A model generated the notes under the pieces. That model was not told where the DNA came from and did no database searches. It was given only the letters and a program-made list of their open reading frames with translations. A stretch of 64,000 bases of DNA, from the NCBI GenBank assembly GCA_016865505.2, contig AP025252.1, forward strand, positions 1 to 64,000. Direction: 5' to 3'. Within the stretch, counting starts at the first letter, position 1. Every line of letters starts with the position of its first letter. A program made the position numbers and the translations under genes. Below, in pieces: positions 36,180-44,969 of this stretch. This DNA comes from Bryobacterales bacterium F-183 (GTDB lineage Bacteria > Acidobacteriota > Terriglobia > Bryobacterales > Bryobacteraceae).

Positions 36180-36757
36180 CGAACGGTGCCCATCTTCTCA
36201 AGCGGCCAGTACACGAATACGGCTTTGCCGTAGATGTAGCGGCGGGGCACGGTGCCCCAAGCGCGGCTGTCGTTCGAGGACGAGCGATGGTCTCCCATGA
36301 CGTAGTAGTGGTCGGTGGGGACGCGGATTTCGGGGTAGCTGGCCATGTCCTTAAACTCGGCGGGGACATAGCTTTCGGGAAGCTTGCTGCCGTTGACGTA
36401 GACGTCGCCTTCGTCCACACGAACACGGTCTCCGGGAAGGCCGATGACGCGCTTGACGTAGGATTTGGTGGTGTCCTGCGGGTACCAGAAGACGACGGTG
36501 TCGCCGCGTTCGACGGCGCCAGTGAAGCGGTAGACAAATTGGTTGATGAAGATGCGTTCCTGATCGGACAGGGTCGGCATCATGCTGGTGCCTTCCACCT
36601 TGACCGGGCGGTAGACGAAGAGGATGATAACGCCTGCCAGAATGACAGCCAGAAACAGGTCGCGGAAGAGGAATCCGAAGCTCGCGTACCAGGAGGAGCG
36701 GCGATTGTTACCGGCTGTATTGGAGGCGTCGCCTGTCGGGGGAACGGGAGTCTCCAT
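36176..36757 (-). CDS. lepB: Signal peptidase I
   Basis: LepB removes signal peptides at the periplasmic face. The 193-residue protein has one N-terminal transmembrane helix (FLAVILAGVIILFVYRP), the serine box GTSMMPTL (Ser58) and the lysine box YVKRVIGLPGD (Lys102), plus box D/E (MGDHRSSSNDSRAWG). The catalytic Ser-Lys dyad is intact. It is the standard small form. With so many secreted proteins in this window the enzyme is expected. Confidence 0.95.
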   Translation of the reverse strand: METPVPPTGDASNTAGNNRRSSWYASFGFLFRDLFLAVILAGVIILFVYRPVKVEGTSMMPTLSDQERIFINQFVYRFTGAVERGDTVVFWYPQDTTKSYVKRVIGLPGDRVRVDEGDVYVNGSKLPESYVPAEFKDMASYPEIRVPTDHYYVMGDHRSSSNDSRAWGTVPRRYIYGKAVFVYWPLEKMGTVR

Positions 36758-36795
36758 TATCTTCTTTCGAATATGCCAATAGAATACACCAACAT

Positions 36796-37443
36796 TTATT
36801 GAGACGCGATAGGACGTGTTTGGTTAACACCCACTCGAATGGCGTTGGTGAGTCCGGCGGCTAACAGTAGCGCTGCGGCGCCGACGAACTCAAGCGGGAT
36901 GCTCGACAGGTACCACCGCCAGCGCGGGGAGAGGAGCGAGGTCCCGAATTGCATCCAAAGGAGCACCAGCAGGAACAGGACTCGCATGGCGTTGCGGGCG
37001 GCCTTGGGGGAGAAGAGCATGGCGAGGTACGCTGCGGCGCTGCCCGAGAACCAACAGGAAGCCGCGCAGTAGAGCAGTTGCGAGAGTAACGCTGCGGGTC
37101 CTGGATAGACGGGGCGGACGGGGTACGTCACGGCGGTCATGGTGACCAGCGCCAACGTGACAAAGATCGCCCAAAGGCCGATGCCGAGGATGATGCCGGC
37201 GAGCAGCCAGGTGTAAAGTTTGGTGGTGGATTCGCGGGCGCGTGGCATACCGATGGCGACCGGGGCAGCCACGAAAAGCATGGGCAAAAAGGCGTACGCG
37301 AGCAGGATGCGGGAATCCCCAAAGGTGATGCCCAGGCGATGGGGGATCAGGATGCCAAAGCCGAGTAGCGACCCCAAGAGTAGCGCCGGGGGCCGGGATA
37401 CGGCAGCAGCGATGGCGGCGATCGCTTGCCTCAGCAGGTCCAT
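36796..37443 (-). CDS. Polytopic membrane protein, unknown family
   Basis: The 215-residue protein has about six hydrophobic helices and a C-terminal tail with no motif (GVNQTRPIASQ). It starts 6 bases after nth ends on the same strand, so it is probably co-transcribed with it. I do not recognise the family; it resembles Yip1-like membrane proteins only in its size and hydrophobic pattern. Confidence 0.65.
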   Translation of the reverse strand: MDLLRQAIAAIAAAVSRPPALLLGSLLGFGILIPHRLGITFGDSRILLAYAFLPMLFVAAPVAIGMPRARESTTKLYTWLLAGIILGIGLWAIFVTLALVTMTAVTYPVRPVYPGPAALLSQLLYCAASCWFSGSAAAYLAMLFSPKAARNAMRVLFLLVLLWMQFGTSLLSPRWRWYLSSIPLEFVGAAALLLAAGLTNAIRVGVNQTRPIASQ

Positions 37444-37449
37444 AGGCGT

Positions 37450-38148
37450 TTAGGGTACGGTCTTGTCGGGCGCGCGGCAGATGGTGTGCAGCGGGCATTC
37501 GGCGCACTTGGGCTTGCGGGCGACGCAGATGCCACGGCCGAAGTGAATGACCTGGTGCGAGAACTGAATCCAGCGGTCCTGCGGGAGGATTGCCACGAGG
37601 TCGCGCTCGATCTTGACGGGGTCCGTTTCTTTGGTGAGTTCGAGGCGCTGGCAGATGCGCTGGACATGGGTGTCCACGACGACGCCGGACGCGATGCCGA
37701 AGGCGGTGCCGAGTACGACATTGGCGGTTTTGCGGGCGGCTCCGGGTACGGTGAGCAACTTGTCGATGTCCTGCGGGATTTCACCGTTGAACTCGTTCAA
37801 GATCTTGTTGGCGGCACCGATGATCGATTTTGCCTTGTTGTTGAAAAAGCCGGTGGAATGGATGTCCTGCGCGAGTTCGGCTTGGGGTACGGTGGCGAAC
37901 GCCTTGATCGAGCGGTACTTCTGAAAGAGCCCGGGCGTGACCTTGTTGACGCGCTCGTCGGTGCACTGGGCAGACAGGATGGTTGCCACCAGCAGTTCCC
38001 AGGCGTTGGTGTGATGCAGGGCGCAAGTGACGTTGGGGTACAGCAGGTCGAGCGCGTCGAGGATGGTTTGCAGGCGTTCGGCCTTCTTTGCCGGGAGCTT
38101 TCGTGGCTTGGCGGGATTCGCGGATTTCCGTACGGCGGCGGCGGGCAT
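37450..38148 (-). CDS. nth: Endonuclease III
   Basis: Nth removes oxidised pyrimidines from DNA and nicks the abasic site. The 232-residue protein has the helix-hairpin-helix (LLTVPGAARKTANVVL) with catalytic Lys, VVVDTHVQR with catalytic Asp, and the iron-sulfur cysteines in C-x6-C-x2-C-x5-C (CVARKPKCAECPLHTIC). The N-terminal 30 residues are a basic extension (KSANPAKPRKLPAKKAER). The helix-hairpin-helix reads GAARKT where most have GVGRKT, a mild change. Confidence 0.95.
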   Translation of the reverse strand: MPAAAVRKSANPAKPRKLPAKKAERLQTILDALDLLYPNVTCALHHTNAWELLVATILSAQCTDERVNKVTPGLFQKYRSIKAFATVPQAELAQDIHSTGFFNNKAKSIIGAANKILNEFNGEIPQDIDKLLTVPGAARKTANVVLGTAFGIASGVVVDTHVQRICQRLELTKETDPVKIERDLVAILPQDRWIQFSHQVIHFGRGICVARKPKCAECPLHTICRAPDKTVP

Positions 38149-38176
38149 CGTGGCTACGAGGCTTTAGAATAGCAGT

Positions 38177-39679
38177 TTGCGGCTGGTTTTCTCGATTGTT
38201 GCGATGTTTGCGGTGGTGTGGGGTTGGTCGATTTTCGGCCCCTTTCACTTCGACGACCATTCGATGCTGCGGGACCCGCGCATCACGGGGTCGAGTGGCT
38301 GGTGGCAGGTGTGGATGCCGCTGCAAACGCGTCCGCTGACGCAGTTTTCCTTCTGGCTCAACTATGGGTTGAGCGGCGCGAATCCCCTGCCCTTTCATCT
38401 GGTGAACCTGCTGTTGCATGCGCTGAACACGTGGCTGGTGTGGCGGGTTGCCGGACGTTTGATACAGACGACGCCTCAGGCGGTGTGGATCGCGACGCTG
38501 TTGTTTGCGCTGCATCCGCTGCAATCGGAGCCAGTGAACTACGTGTTTGCACGGTCGACTTTGCTGATGTCGACCTTCTGTTTGCTGACGGTGTGGTACT
38601 GGATTGGGGCGCGCTATTGGGCGTCTTTCGCGTGCTTTGTATTGGCGCTGCTGGCCAAGGAAGAGTGCGTCACGTTGCCGTTTGCGCTGTTGCTGCTCGA
38701 CTGGTGCCGAGGGGGCGTATTGCAAATGCGTCCGCAAGGGGTCGCGGCGTTGTCGATGCTGATGGCCGCGGGTGCTGCGGGGGTACGGGCGGTGATCGCC
38801 ACACAGGCTACGCCCGGGGCGGGCGCGGGGTTTTCGGCTGGGATCACGCCGCTCGAGTACTTTACGGCGCAGGGCGTGGTGATCTGGCGGTACCTGCGGC
38901 TGGCGGTTGTCCCTTGGGGCTTCACTGTAGATACCGAGGTCGCGATGCCGGAGGTCTGGGTGTCAGCGCTGGGCTGGGGCGCGATTGCCGCCGTGTGCGT
39001 GGTGGCGTGGCGAAAGCGCTGGTACTGGCTGCTGATTGCGTTTGTTCTGCTGATTCCGAGCTCGAGCATCTTTCCGGCGGAGGATCTGGCGGCGGACCGG
39101 CGGATGTACCTGCCGCTGTTTGCACTGTGTCTGTTTGCGGCTCGTGTTCCGAAGACGGCCGGCATCGTCATGCTGGCTGTGTTTGGCGCGGTGAGCGTGT
39201 ACCGGACGGCTTTTGTCTGGTCCAGCGAACGGGCGCTGTGGCAGGAGGCAGTCGAACAGTCGCCAGGGAAGGTTCGCGCGCGGATTCAATTGGCTCGAGC
39301 TCTGCCGGTGGCGGAAGCCGTGCCGGTGCTTGATCAAGCTGCGCAGTTCGCGCCGCAGGATCCGGATGTCCCGAATGAGTTGGGTTTGATTTTGCTGCGG
39401 AATGGACGCGCGGCGGAGGCGTTGAGCGCGTTCGGCAGGGCGCTGGCGTTGGAGCCGGGGTCGGCGCTGATCCTGAACAATCGCGGCGTAGCTTTGCAGC
39501 AGTTGGGGCAGAATAAAGCCGCGCAAGCGGACTTTCTGCGAGCGTTGCAGAAAGACCCGTGCCTGGCCGATGCTCGCGAGAACTTCCGGTTGGCCGGTGG
39601 CGACCCGGCTACAGCAGCTTTGCCAGCTGAATCTCCGCGCGGATGTCCGTCCAATCCACGTTCCGCGCGGGCGGAATGA
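38177..39679 (+). CDS. TMTC-like polytopic membrane protein with C-terminal TPRs
   Basis: The 500-residue protein starts at a TTG (a fallback ATG is at 38204). An N-terminal loop with HFDDHSMLRDPRI after the first helix, then about nine to ten helices, matches the TMTC / PMT-like family of lipid-linked glycosyltransferases; the acidic pair DD is the usual catalytic site. The end has three TPR-like units (PDVPNELGLILLRNGRAAEALSAFGRALALEPG). The domain order suggests transfer of a sugar to proteins exported across the membrane, which is an inference. Its last 71 bases overlap the convergent gene at 39609. Confidence 0.75.
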   Translation: MRLVFSIVAMFAVVWGWSIFGPFHFDDHSMLRDPRITGSSGWWQVWMPLQTRPLTQFSFWLNYGLSGANPLPFHLVNLLLHALNTWLVWRVAGRLIQTTPQAVWIATLLFALHPLQSEPVNYVFARSTLLMSTFCLLTVWYWIGARYWASFACFVLALLAKEECVTLPFALLLLDWCRGGVLQMRPQGVAALSMLMAAGAAGVRAVIATQATPGAGAGFSAGITPLEYFTAQGVVIWRYLRLAVVPWGFTVDTEVAMPEVWVSALGWGAIAAVCVVAWRKRWYWLLIAFVLLIPSSSIFPAEDLAADRRMYLPLFALCLFAARVPKTAGIVMLAVFGAVSVYRTAFVWSSERALWQEAVEQSPGKVRARIQLARALPVAEAVPVLDQAAQFAPQDPDVPNELGLILLRNGRAAEALSAFGRALALEPGSALILNNRGVALQQLGQNKAAQADFLRALQKDPCLADARENFRLAGGDPATAALPAESPRGCPSNPRSARAE

Positions 39680-41978
39680 GTTCGATCGACGAGCTGAGGT
39701 CGCGCGCTTCACCGGGGGCCAGAGGCGACAAACGGATCTGGAAGCTGGCGATGGCCGGGTCCGCGGCCTTGGCGTTGACAGCTCGCAAATGCACGAGCAA
39801 GCTCATGGCAGGGGCGTCCGTCTTGGCGTGGTTAATGAGGACGAAGCGCACTTTGGAGTCCTGCATGCGGATGCCGGTCAACTGCAGTTGCTTGCGCCAG
39901 TTTGCCGCTGCCGGAGACTCCTGCTGGGTCGCGGGAGCGGCGGTTTCTACCACTTCGCTGGCAGCCGAGGCGCGCTGTGCCGGGAGGATCCAGTAGTTGA
40001 CGATCCCGATGGCGGTGATGGGGATGAGCATCGCGACGGCAGCCGTAACGAGCCAGCTTGGGGGACGGGATACGGCGGCGTTGCGCGAATGCAGAAGCGG
40101 CGACGGGATCGGGCGGCTGGCCTTTACCGAGCGCGGCGGGATGTAGGCATCGGCGATGACGAACACCGGCGGAATATTGAGATCGCGAGGTCCGGCAGGG
40201 ACAATCACCGGGCTGAGGCCGTACCAAGGCAGCTTGACCTGCTTGGCCATCGGCGGGACGGGCGTTTCGATGATTGGGGTGAGCACCGCGTAGCCGAGGT
40301 CCGTCGTTTCTTCCGGTTCGTCATGGCCACCAGGTTCGCGAACGAGGATCAGGGCCGTGGATGCGGGCAGAACTTCCGGCGTAATGGCCAGCGTGATGGG
40401 CTCGTCTTCCTCAACAACTACTTCCTCAACAACTACTTCCTCAACAACTACTTCTTCAACAACTACTTCTTCGACTACGGCAGATTCGGCAGCGGCGACT
40501 TCCGGCTGCGGCGGCGGTGGCGGAACGACCGGGACAGCGAAGCGCATGGTCCGGTTGAGGTCGGCATCTGCTTCGGCATCGGCTTCCGGAGTTGCGACTT
40601 CCGGTTCGGGTTCGGGTTCCGGTTCCGGCTCTGCGACTGCGGCGGACGGCGCAGACGGGGGTGGCGGAATCACCGGGATCGCCAGATGGTACATCGTGGG
40701 GACTTCCGGCCCCATGGGAATTGGCTCTTCCGCGATCACCGCGCTGGTGGCTTGCCGTAGGGCTGATTCCGCTTCCCGGCGCTGCTGCTCGACTTCCCAT
40801 TCCTGAACGGCTTCCAATACCGCCGGGTCAAACTGCAGTGTTTCCGGCGATTTGGGTACGGGCAGGGTGGCGTCCGTCGACGGCCAGGGCCAAAAGCGCA
40901 GAGCCGGTACGCTGGGCCGCAGCGCTATGGTACGAGGTACGGGACGGAAGCGGCGGTAAAGCAGCGGGCCCATGTCGGCGGCTGCAGCGTCGAGCGCGCG
41001 TACCGTACGCTGGTGCGCCTCATAGGTCGCGACCATGGCCAGGAGGTTGATGTCCTCGGCGATCACGGCGGTGAGCCGCAGTTGTGCCACTGCGTTGAGC
41101 GGCGGCGCTTCGGGGATCGCATACAGAGGAGGCTGATGGCTGAGCACCGGCGCTGGAGCAGGACGTACCGCGGGCCCGAACTGTACGGGGGCAGAGACCA
41201 GATGAGCGAGTTCGCCGGTTTCTTCGAAGCGCTCCAGGCTGCGGCTGGTTACGGCTTCGCGCTCCAGGACCTCCAGTAGTGCGGGGTCGGGCGCGAGTTC
41301 CAAGCCGGAGGTACGCGAGGCAAAGCCTGCCGGTTGCGGTTCCTGTTGGGCATCGAGTTCCGGATACGGGAATGCATCAAAGGCCAGGGCGTTGGCTCCG
41401 CTTACGGGCGGCGCAGCGTGGAACGGGCGATGCTTGGGAAAGGCGGGTACGGTAAGGGTGGCGGGTTCGCGTATGCCGGACACGGGCTGGGGCTCGACGC
41501 CGGACTCAAACGGAAGGCCTGCTACTTCGGGATCATCCACCACGTGGAATAGAGGCTCGAGCCGGGCAGTGGCACCGGGGTGGCGTCGTACCGGGGTTTG
41601 CGCGGCTGCCATGCTGACGGACAGCGCGGTTAAGCCCGCAGGTACAGGGTCTGGCTCCTCGACTACCGGTGTGGGCGGCTCTTCTGGTTGCGGTTGGGGT
41701 TCCGTCTGTTGCTGCTGCGCTGTTACCACAGGCTCCGGATCAGGCATCAGAAAACTGGGCACGGGGAGCGGCGGAGGAAGGGGCGGCGGCAGCACGATGC
41801 CGGTTTTTGCACTCAGCACCTGCGGGATCGAGACCACTGCCGAACTGGCGGTTTGCGACAGCACACTGGTAGCGCCCGCGGCGACCAGCGAGGCGGCGGC
41901 GTCCGGGTAACACTCCGGGCAATCGCGCTCCACCGGTTCACATTCGCGGCCACACTCCGGGCAGATCCAGTGCAACAT
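39609..41978 (-). CDS. Zinc-ribbon membrane protein with long acidic repeat region
   Basis: The 789-residue protein begins with a zinc ribbon (CPECGREC near residue 6, then CPEC near 20). A proline, glutamate and valine-rich, probably disordered region of about 600 residues follows. It contains EPEPEPEPEPEV and five copies of a VVEEV unit. One transmembrane helix (WLVTAAVAMLIPITAIGIVNYW, about residues 660-682) precedes a roughly 90-residue C-terminal domain (FVLINHAKTDAPAMSLLVHLRAVN). This order, ribbon-helix-beta domain, is like DUF3426/MJ0042 proteins. The function is unknown. It is convergent with the TMTC-like gene. Confidence 0.75.
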   Translation of the reverse strand: MLHWICPECGRECEPVERDCPECYPDAAASLVAAGATSVLSQTASSAVVSIPQVLSAKTGIVLPPPLPPPLPVPSFLMPDPEPVVTAQQQQTEPQPQPEEPPTPVVEEPDPVPAGLTALSVSMAAAQTPVRRHPGATARLEPLFHVVDDPEVAGLPFESGVEPQPVSGIREPATLTVPAFPKHRPFHAAPPVSGANALAFDAFPYPELDAQQEPQPAGFASRTSGLELAPDPALLEVLEREAVTSRSLERFEETGELAHLVSAPVQFGPAVRPAPAPVLSHQPPLYAIPEAPPLNAVAQLRLTAVIAEDINLLAMVATYEAHQRTVRALDAAAADMGPLLYRRFRPVPRTIALRPSVPALRFWPWPSTDATLPVPKSPETLQFDPAVLEAVQEWEVEQQRREAESALRQATSAVIAEEPIPMGPEVPTMYHLAIPVIPPPPSAPSAAVAEPEPEPEPEPEVATPEADAEADADLNRTMRFAVPVVPPPPPQPEVAAAESAVVEEVVVEEVVVEEVVVEEVVVEEDEPITLAITPEVLPASTALILVREPGGHDEPEETTDLGYAVLTPIIETPVPPMAKQVKLPWYGLSPVIVPAGPRDLNIPPVFVIADAYIPPRSVKASRPIPSPLLHSRNAAVSRPPSWLVTAAVAMLIPITAIGIVNYWILPAQRASAASEVVETAAPATQQESPAAANWRKQLQLTGIRMQDSKVRFVLINHAKTDAPAMSLLVHLRAVNAKAADPAIASFQIRLSPLAPGEARDLSSSIELIPPARNVDWTDIRAEIQLAKLL
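40407..40480 (-). repeat. 15-bp coding minisatellite
   Basis: About five units close to TCCTCAACAACTACT are repeated in tandem with slight divergence, in frame in the zinc-ribbon gene, where each unit encodes VVEEV. The 15-bp unit length keeps the frame, so copy-number changes would alter only the length of the spacer. Confidence 0.85.
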
Positions 41979-42234
41979 GCCTATACTCTACAAGCTATGG
42001 TTCATTTCTAGTCCTAGTGGTTTGTACGAAATCTCCTAAGAGTCCACCTTAGGCCACAGATCGCGCTTAGGACCAGCCGCATCCCGGTGCGGGTACCAAG
42101 CGTCGAAACTTACACACTGGAGGGTACTGGTGAGACCCGCGAAGGCAGCCCCTAACCCGTCGCAGACACCTTAGGATATTGCCAGTTTCTGAGGATTCGC
42201 TAAGGTCTTTGCCCGGCGACTGGATAATGGGTGT
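41979..42234. other. Intergenic region with CTTAGG-type motifs
   Basis: The 256 bases between divergent genes hold no gene I can support. CCTAAG and CTTAGG form an inverted repeat at 42035-42053, and CTTAGG recurs at about 42067 and 42170. A GC-rich hairpin CCGCATCCCGGTGCGG lies near 42079. It should carry the promoters for both flanking genes; no RNA family was recognised. Confidence 0.5.
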
Positions 42235-42849
42235 ATGGAGATTGTGCATGGCGTACTTTCTGCCGCCGCACGCCGTGTTGGTCTTTTGCCGGGCGGCTTC
42301 AACCCGCCGACTGTCGCCCATCTTGCGCTTCTGAAAGCAGCGGCGCAAGTGCTCGATTCGGTGGTCGTTGTTGTCCCGCGGGCGTATCCGCACAAGACCT
42401 TTGACGGAGCGTCGCTTGATGATCGCCTGGCGATGCTTCGGCGGTTGGATCCGGGTTTGCCGTACGCCGTCGCACTGGCCGATCAGGGACTGTTTATCGA
42501 CATTACACGCGAGTTCCGGCGGGATGTCCTGCCTGCGGCGCAGGTCCACTTCATTTGCGGTCGCGATGCGGCGGAACGGATTACCACCTGGGACTACGGT
42601 GCTCCCGGCGAAATCGAGCGTCAGTTGGAGGAGTACAAGTTGCTGGTCGCGGCGCGGCAGGGGGAGTACACCTCGCCCGATACGCTGCGCCACGGGATTG
42701 TACCCTTGCCCATGGAGGCGGCATACGATGAGGTGTCGTCGACGATGGTTCGCGAAATGCTGGCTGGCAGGTATGATCAGGCGGCCGCGTGGCGGCGATT
42801 TGTACCGGAAACCCTTCACGACCTTGTGCAAACGATTTACTGCCGCTAG
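42235..42849 (+). CDS. Nicotinate-nucleotide adenylyltransferase-like protein
   Basis: This 204-residue protein has the nucleotidyltransferase signature GGFNPPTVAHLAL near residue 20 and the second motif SSTMVREML near 168, so the NadD-type fold is clear. The mid-protein (ICGRDAAERITTWDYG) fits NadD binding loops. Whether it is the main NAD-biosynthesis enzyme or a paralogue with altered substrate cannot be told from the sequence alone. It has an N-terminal extension of about 15 residues (MEIVHGVLSAAARRV). The 3' end overlaps the VWA gene by 26 bases. Confidence 0.8.
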   Translation: MEIVHGVLSAAARRVGLLPGGFNPPTVAHLALLKAAAQVLDSVVVVVPRAYPHKTFDGASLDDRLAMLRRLDPGLPYAVALADQGLFIDITREFRRDVLPAAQVHFICGRDAAERITTWDYGAPGEIERQLEEYKLLVAARQGEYTSPDTLRHGIVPLPMEAAYDEVSSTMVREMLAGRYDQAAAWRRFVPETLHDLVQTIYCR

Positions 42850-43810
42850 GTTGGCCGGTGTCGTCCTGCTGTCGGCGATGGGGCACAGTGCTGTCGCACA
42901 GGAGACATTCCGTACAGGCACGGGGCTGGTGCTGACTCCGGTCCGCGTTACGGATCGGGCCGGCAAGACAGTGGATGGGCTCAAGGCGAAGGACTTTGAG
43001 TTGTACGACGAGGGTACGGCGCGGACGTTTGTGCTGGAGGAGGAATCGCCGCCGGTGACCGCGGTGGTTGCGATTCAGACGAGTACGATTTCGGGTCCTG
43101 CGCTGGCCAAGATTCAGAAGATCGGGGGCCTGATTCAGCCTTTGGTGGCGGGTGAAAAGGGCGTGGCCGCCGTACTCACGTACAGCGACAAAATCGAGGT
43201 ACGTCAGGAGTTTACCGGGGATGCTGCATTGTTGTCCGCGGCATTCCGCAAGATTGAGCCGGACGGCCAAGGGTCCCGCATGCATGACGGGTTGCTGGAG
43301 GCGATCCGCCTACTGCAGACCAAGGATCAGGCGCGGCGGCGCATCCTGATTGTAGTGGGGGAGACGCGCGACAGGTCCAGCGAACACTCGCTGCAGGATG
43401 TGGTGACGGCGGCGCAGGCGTCGAATGTGGTGATTTACCCCGTGTCGTACTCGGCAACGTGGACGGCGTTTACGAGCAAAGGTGCGGAGAGGTTTGAGGG
43501 GTCGAATCGCACGGTGTACAACTCGGATAGCCGGGGGTTACTGGCGATCTTTCAGGAGATGGGTCGCGCCGGGGCGAAGAACGGACATGAGGTACTGGCG
43601 AGGTACACGGGCGGGCTGAAGACCTCATTTGTGAAGCTGAGTGGGCTGGAGAGCGTGGTCCAGAAAGTGAGTGAGGATCTGCACTCGCAGTATCTGCTGG
43701 CGTTTACAGCGATGGCCGGCGGGGGAGCGAAGTACCGGACGCTGCAGGTTCGGGTACGGGGATGCGGGGAGTGTACGGTACGGCACCGGCCGGGGTATTT
43801 TGTGGAGTAA
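42824..43810 (+). CDS. Secreted VWA-domain protein
   Basis: The TTG at 42824 starts a good signal peptide (MCKRFTAARLAGVVLLSAMG, cleavage after AVAQ) and overlaps the nadD-like gene. The product is 328 residues. A short beta region (LTPVRVTDRAGKTVDGLKAKDFELYDEGTA) leads into a VWA-like domain (VVAIQTSTIS, AVLTYSD, RRILIVVGETRD). The metal-ion-dependent adhesion motif DxSxS is not seen; QTSTIS takes its place, so the metal site is probably lost. This is a family characteristic of Acidobacteria and is generally of unknown role. Confidence 0.8.
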   Translation: MCKRFTAARLAGVVLLSAMGHSAVAQETFRTGTGLVLTPVRVTDRAGKTVDGLKAKDFELYDEGTARTFVLEEESPPVTAVVAIQTSTISGPALAKIQKIGGLIQPLVAGEKGVAAVLTYSDKIEVRQEFTGDAALLSAAFRKIEPDGQGSRMHDGLLEAIRLLQTKDQARRRILIVVGETRDRSSEHSLQDVVTAAQASNVVIYPVSYSATWTAFTSKGAERFEGSNRTVYNSDSRGLLAIFQEMGRAGAKNGHEVLARYTGGLKTSFVKLSGLESVVQKVSEDLHSQYLLAFTAMAGGGAKYRTLQVRVRGCGECTVRHRPGYFVE

Positions 43811-43825
43811 AAGAGGGAACGCAGA

Positions 43826-43856
43826 AAAGCCCGGAAGGAAACTCCTTCCAGGCTTT
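43826..43856. terminator. Bidirectional terminator between VWA gene and rpsT
   Basis: AAAGCC and GGCTTT (43826-43831, 43851-43856) plus GGAAGGA and TCCTTCC (43833-43839, 43843-43849) form a long hairpin with single-base internal mismatches. It sits in the 73-base gap between convergent genes. Confidence 0.75.
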
Positions 43857-43883
43857 GTAAAGACCGTTTGCCGGGCAGCGCTG

Positions 43884-44153
43884 TTAGGCGGCCTGCAGGA
43901 CTTTGAGACGCTTCGTGACGCGGCTCTTGTAGCGCGACGCGGTGTTCTTCTTGATGATGCCCCACTTGGCGGCGCGATCGATCAACGAATAGGTGGACGG
44001 GATCTGTGCTTCCGCGCCCTTCACGTCTTTCTTGTCCATCAGACGGCGCAGCGCACGGATCGTGTGACGCAACCGGGTTTTGCGCATCTGATTTACTTCG
44101 GTGCGGCGCTCGGTGGTGCGCACACGCTTCAACGAGGATACTGTATTTGCCAT
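43884..44153 (-). CDS. rpsT: 30S ribosomal protein S20
   Basis: This 89-residue basic protein ([26 protein letters not shown]) binds 16S rRNA and has the helical S20 pattern with [22 protein letters not shown] at the end. It has its own ribosome-binding region and sits downstream of cdsA on the same strand, separated by 45 bases. Confidence 0.95.
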   Translation of the reverse strand: MANTVSSLKRVRTTERRTEVNQMRKTRLRHTIRALRRLMDKKDVKGAEAQIPSTYSLIDRAAKWGIIKKNTASRYKSRVTKRLKVLQAA

Positions 44154-44198
44154 CTAACTGCCTTATTGACTCAGCTATCAGGATAACCGAGTCGGGCG

Positions 44199-44969
44199 CT
44201 AAGCTGCAAGCCAACTCTTGATGAGATACACGGCGGGCATCGCAAAAAGGCTGGAATCGACCCTGTCCAGCCAGCCGCCGTGGCCCGGCAGGAGGTTGCT
44301 GGAATCCTTCATCCCGGCGCCGCGCTTGAGAGCGGATTCGCAAAGGTCGCCCAGTTGGCCGAAGACGTTGGCGCCTGCGCCGATCACGACGATTTTCCAG
44401 GCGGGTACGGCGGGGAGCAGGCGGGGCATCAGGAACGCTGCGAGGAGCATCGAGGCAATGACGGAGGCGATGGCGCCTTCCCAACTCTTGGCGGGACTCA
44501 CGCGGGGGGCGAGTTTGTGGCGTCCAAAGGTACGGCCGATGTAGAACGCTGCAGTGTCGCCGATCCAGTTCAAGGCGCAGGCAAAGAACAGCCACCAGGG
44601 GTTGGCGGCGCGCAGGTCGATGCCGGTACGCCAGGCGCCGTAGACATAGAGGATCCCCAGGGCACCGACTGCGCCATGCGGCAGGGCGTGCGCGAGGTCC
44701 TTGGAGCGTAGCGCCAATGCCATAAAGACGAGGCTGCTGACGACGAGCCAGATTTCCGGAGCGGGCAAATTCAGGACCGCCAGCCCCAGCAGGTACCCGA
44801 CCCAGGTGGGCTCCAGCGCGATGCCGTGATTGCGCGAGATGGAGAGGAACTCGTAATAACAGAGGGAGGCGATGATCGACAGGCCGATAGCGAACTGCCA
44901 GAACTCCGCAAACAGTACGAAGTACGAAATGGTGGGGATTAGGACTGTGGCGGTGGCGATCCGCTTCAT
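44199..44969 (-). CDS. cdsA: Phosphatidate cytidylyltransferase
   Basis: CdsA makes CDP-diacylglycerol, the precursor of bacterial phospholipids. The 256-residue membrane protein has eight or so helices and the family signature SPAKSWEGAIASVIAS with GQLGDLCESALKRGAGMKDSSNLLPGHGGWLDRVDS near residues 205-240. It overlaps uppS by 4 bases, the usual uppS-cdsA order of envelope biosynthesis genes. Only this pair is present here; the usual dxr and rseP neighbours are not. Confidence 0.95.
   Translation of the reverse strand: MKRIATATVLIPTISYFVLFAEFWQFAIGLSIIASLCYYEFLSISRNHGIALEPTWVGYLLGLAVLNLPAPEIWLVVSSLVFMALALRSKDLAHALPHGAVGALGILYVYGAWRTGIDLRAANPWWLFFACALNWIGDTAAFYIGRTFGRHKLAPRVSPAKSWEGAIASVIASMLLAAFLMPRLLPAVPAWKIVVIGAGANVFGQLGDLCESALKRGAGMKDSSNLLPGHGGWLDRVDSSLFAMPAVYLIKSWLAA

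Noticed and set aside
40407-40480. Possible CRISPR-like repeat
   Set aside because: Units are 15 bp, directly adjacent without spacers and in frame in a coding region, so it is a minisatellite and not a CRISPR array.
41979-42234. Structured RNA or riboswitch between the divergent genes
   Set aside because: Short hairpins are present, but I could not match any known riboswitch, 6S, SRP or tmRNA core.
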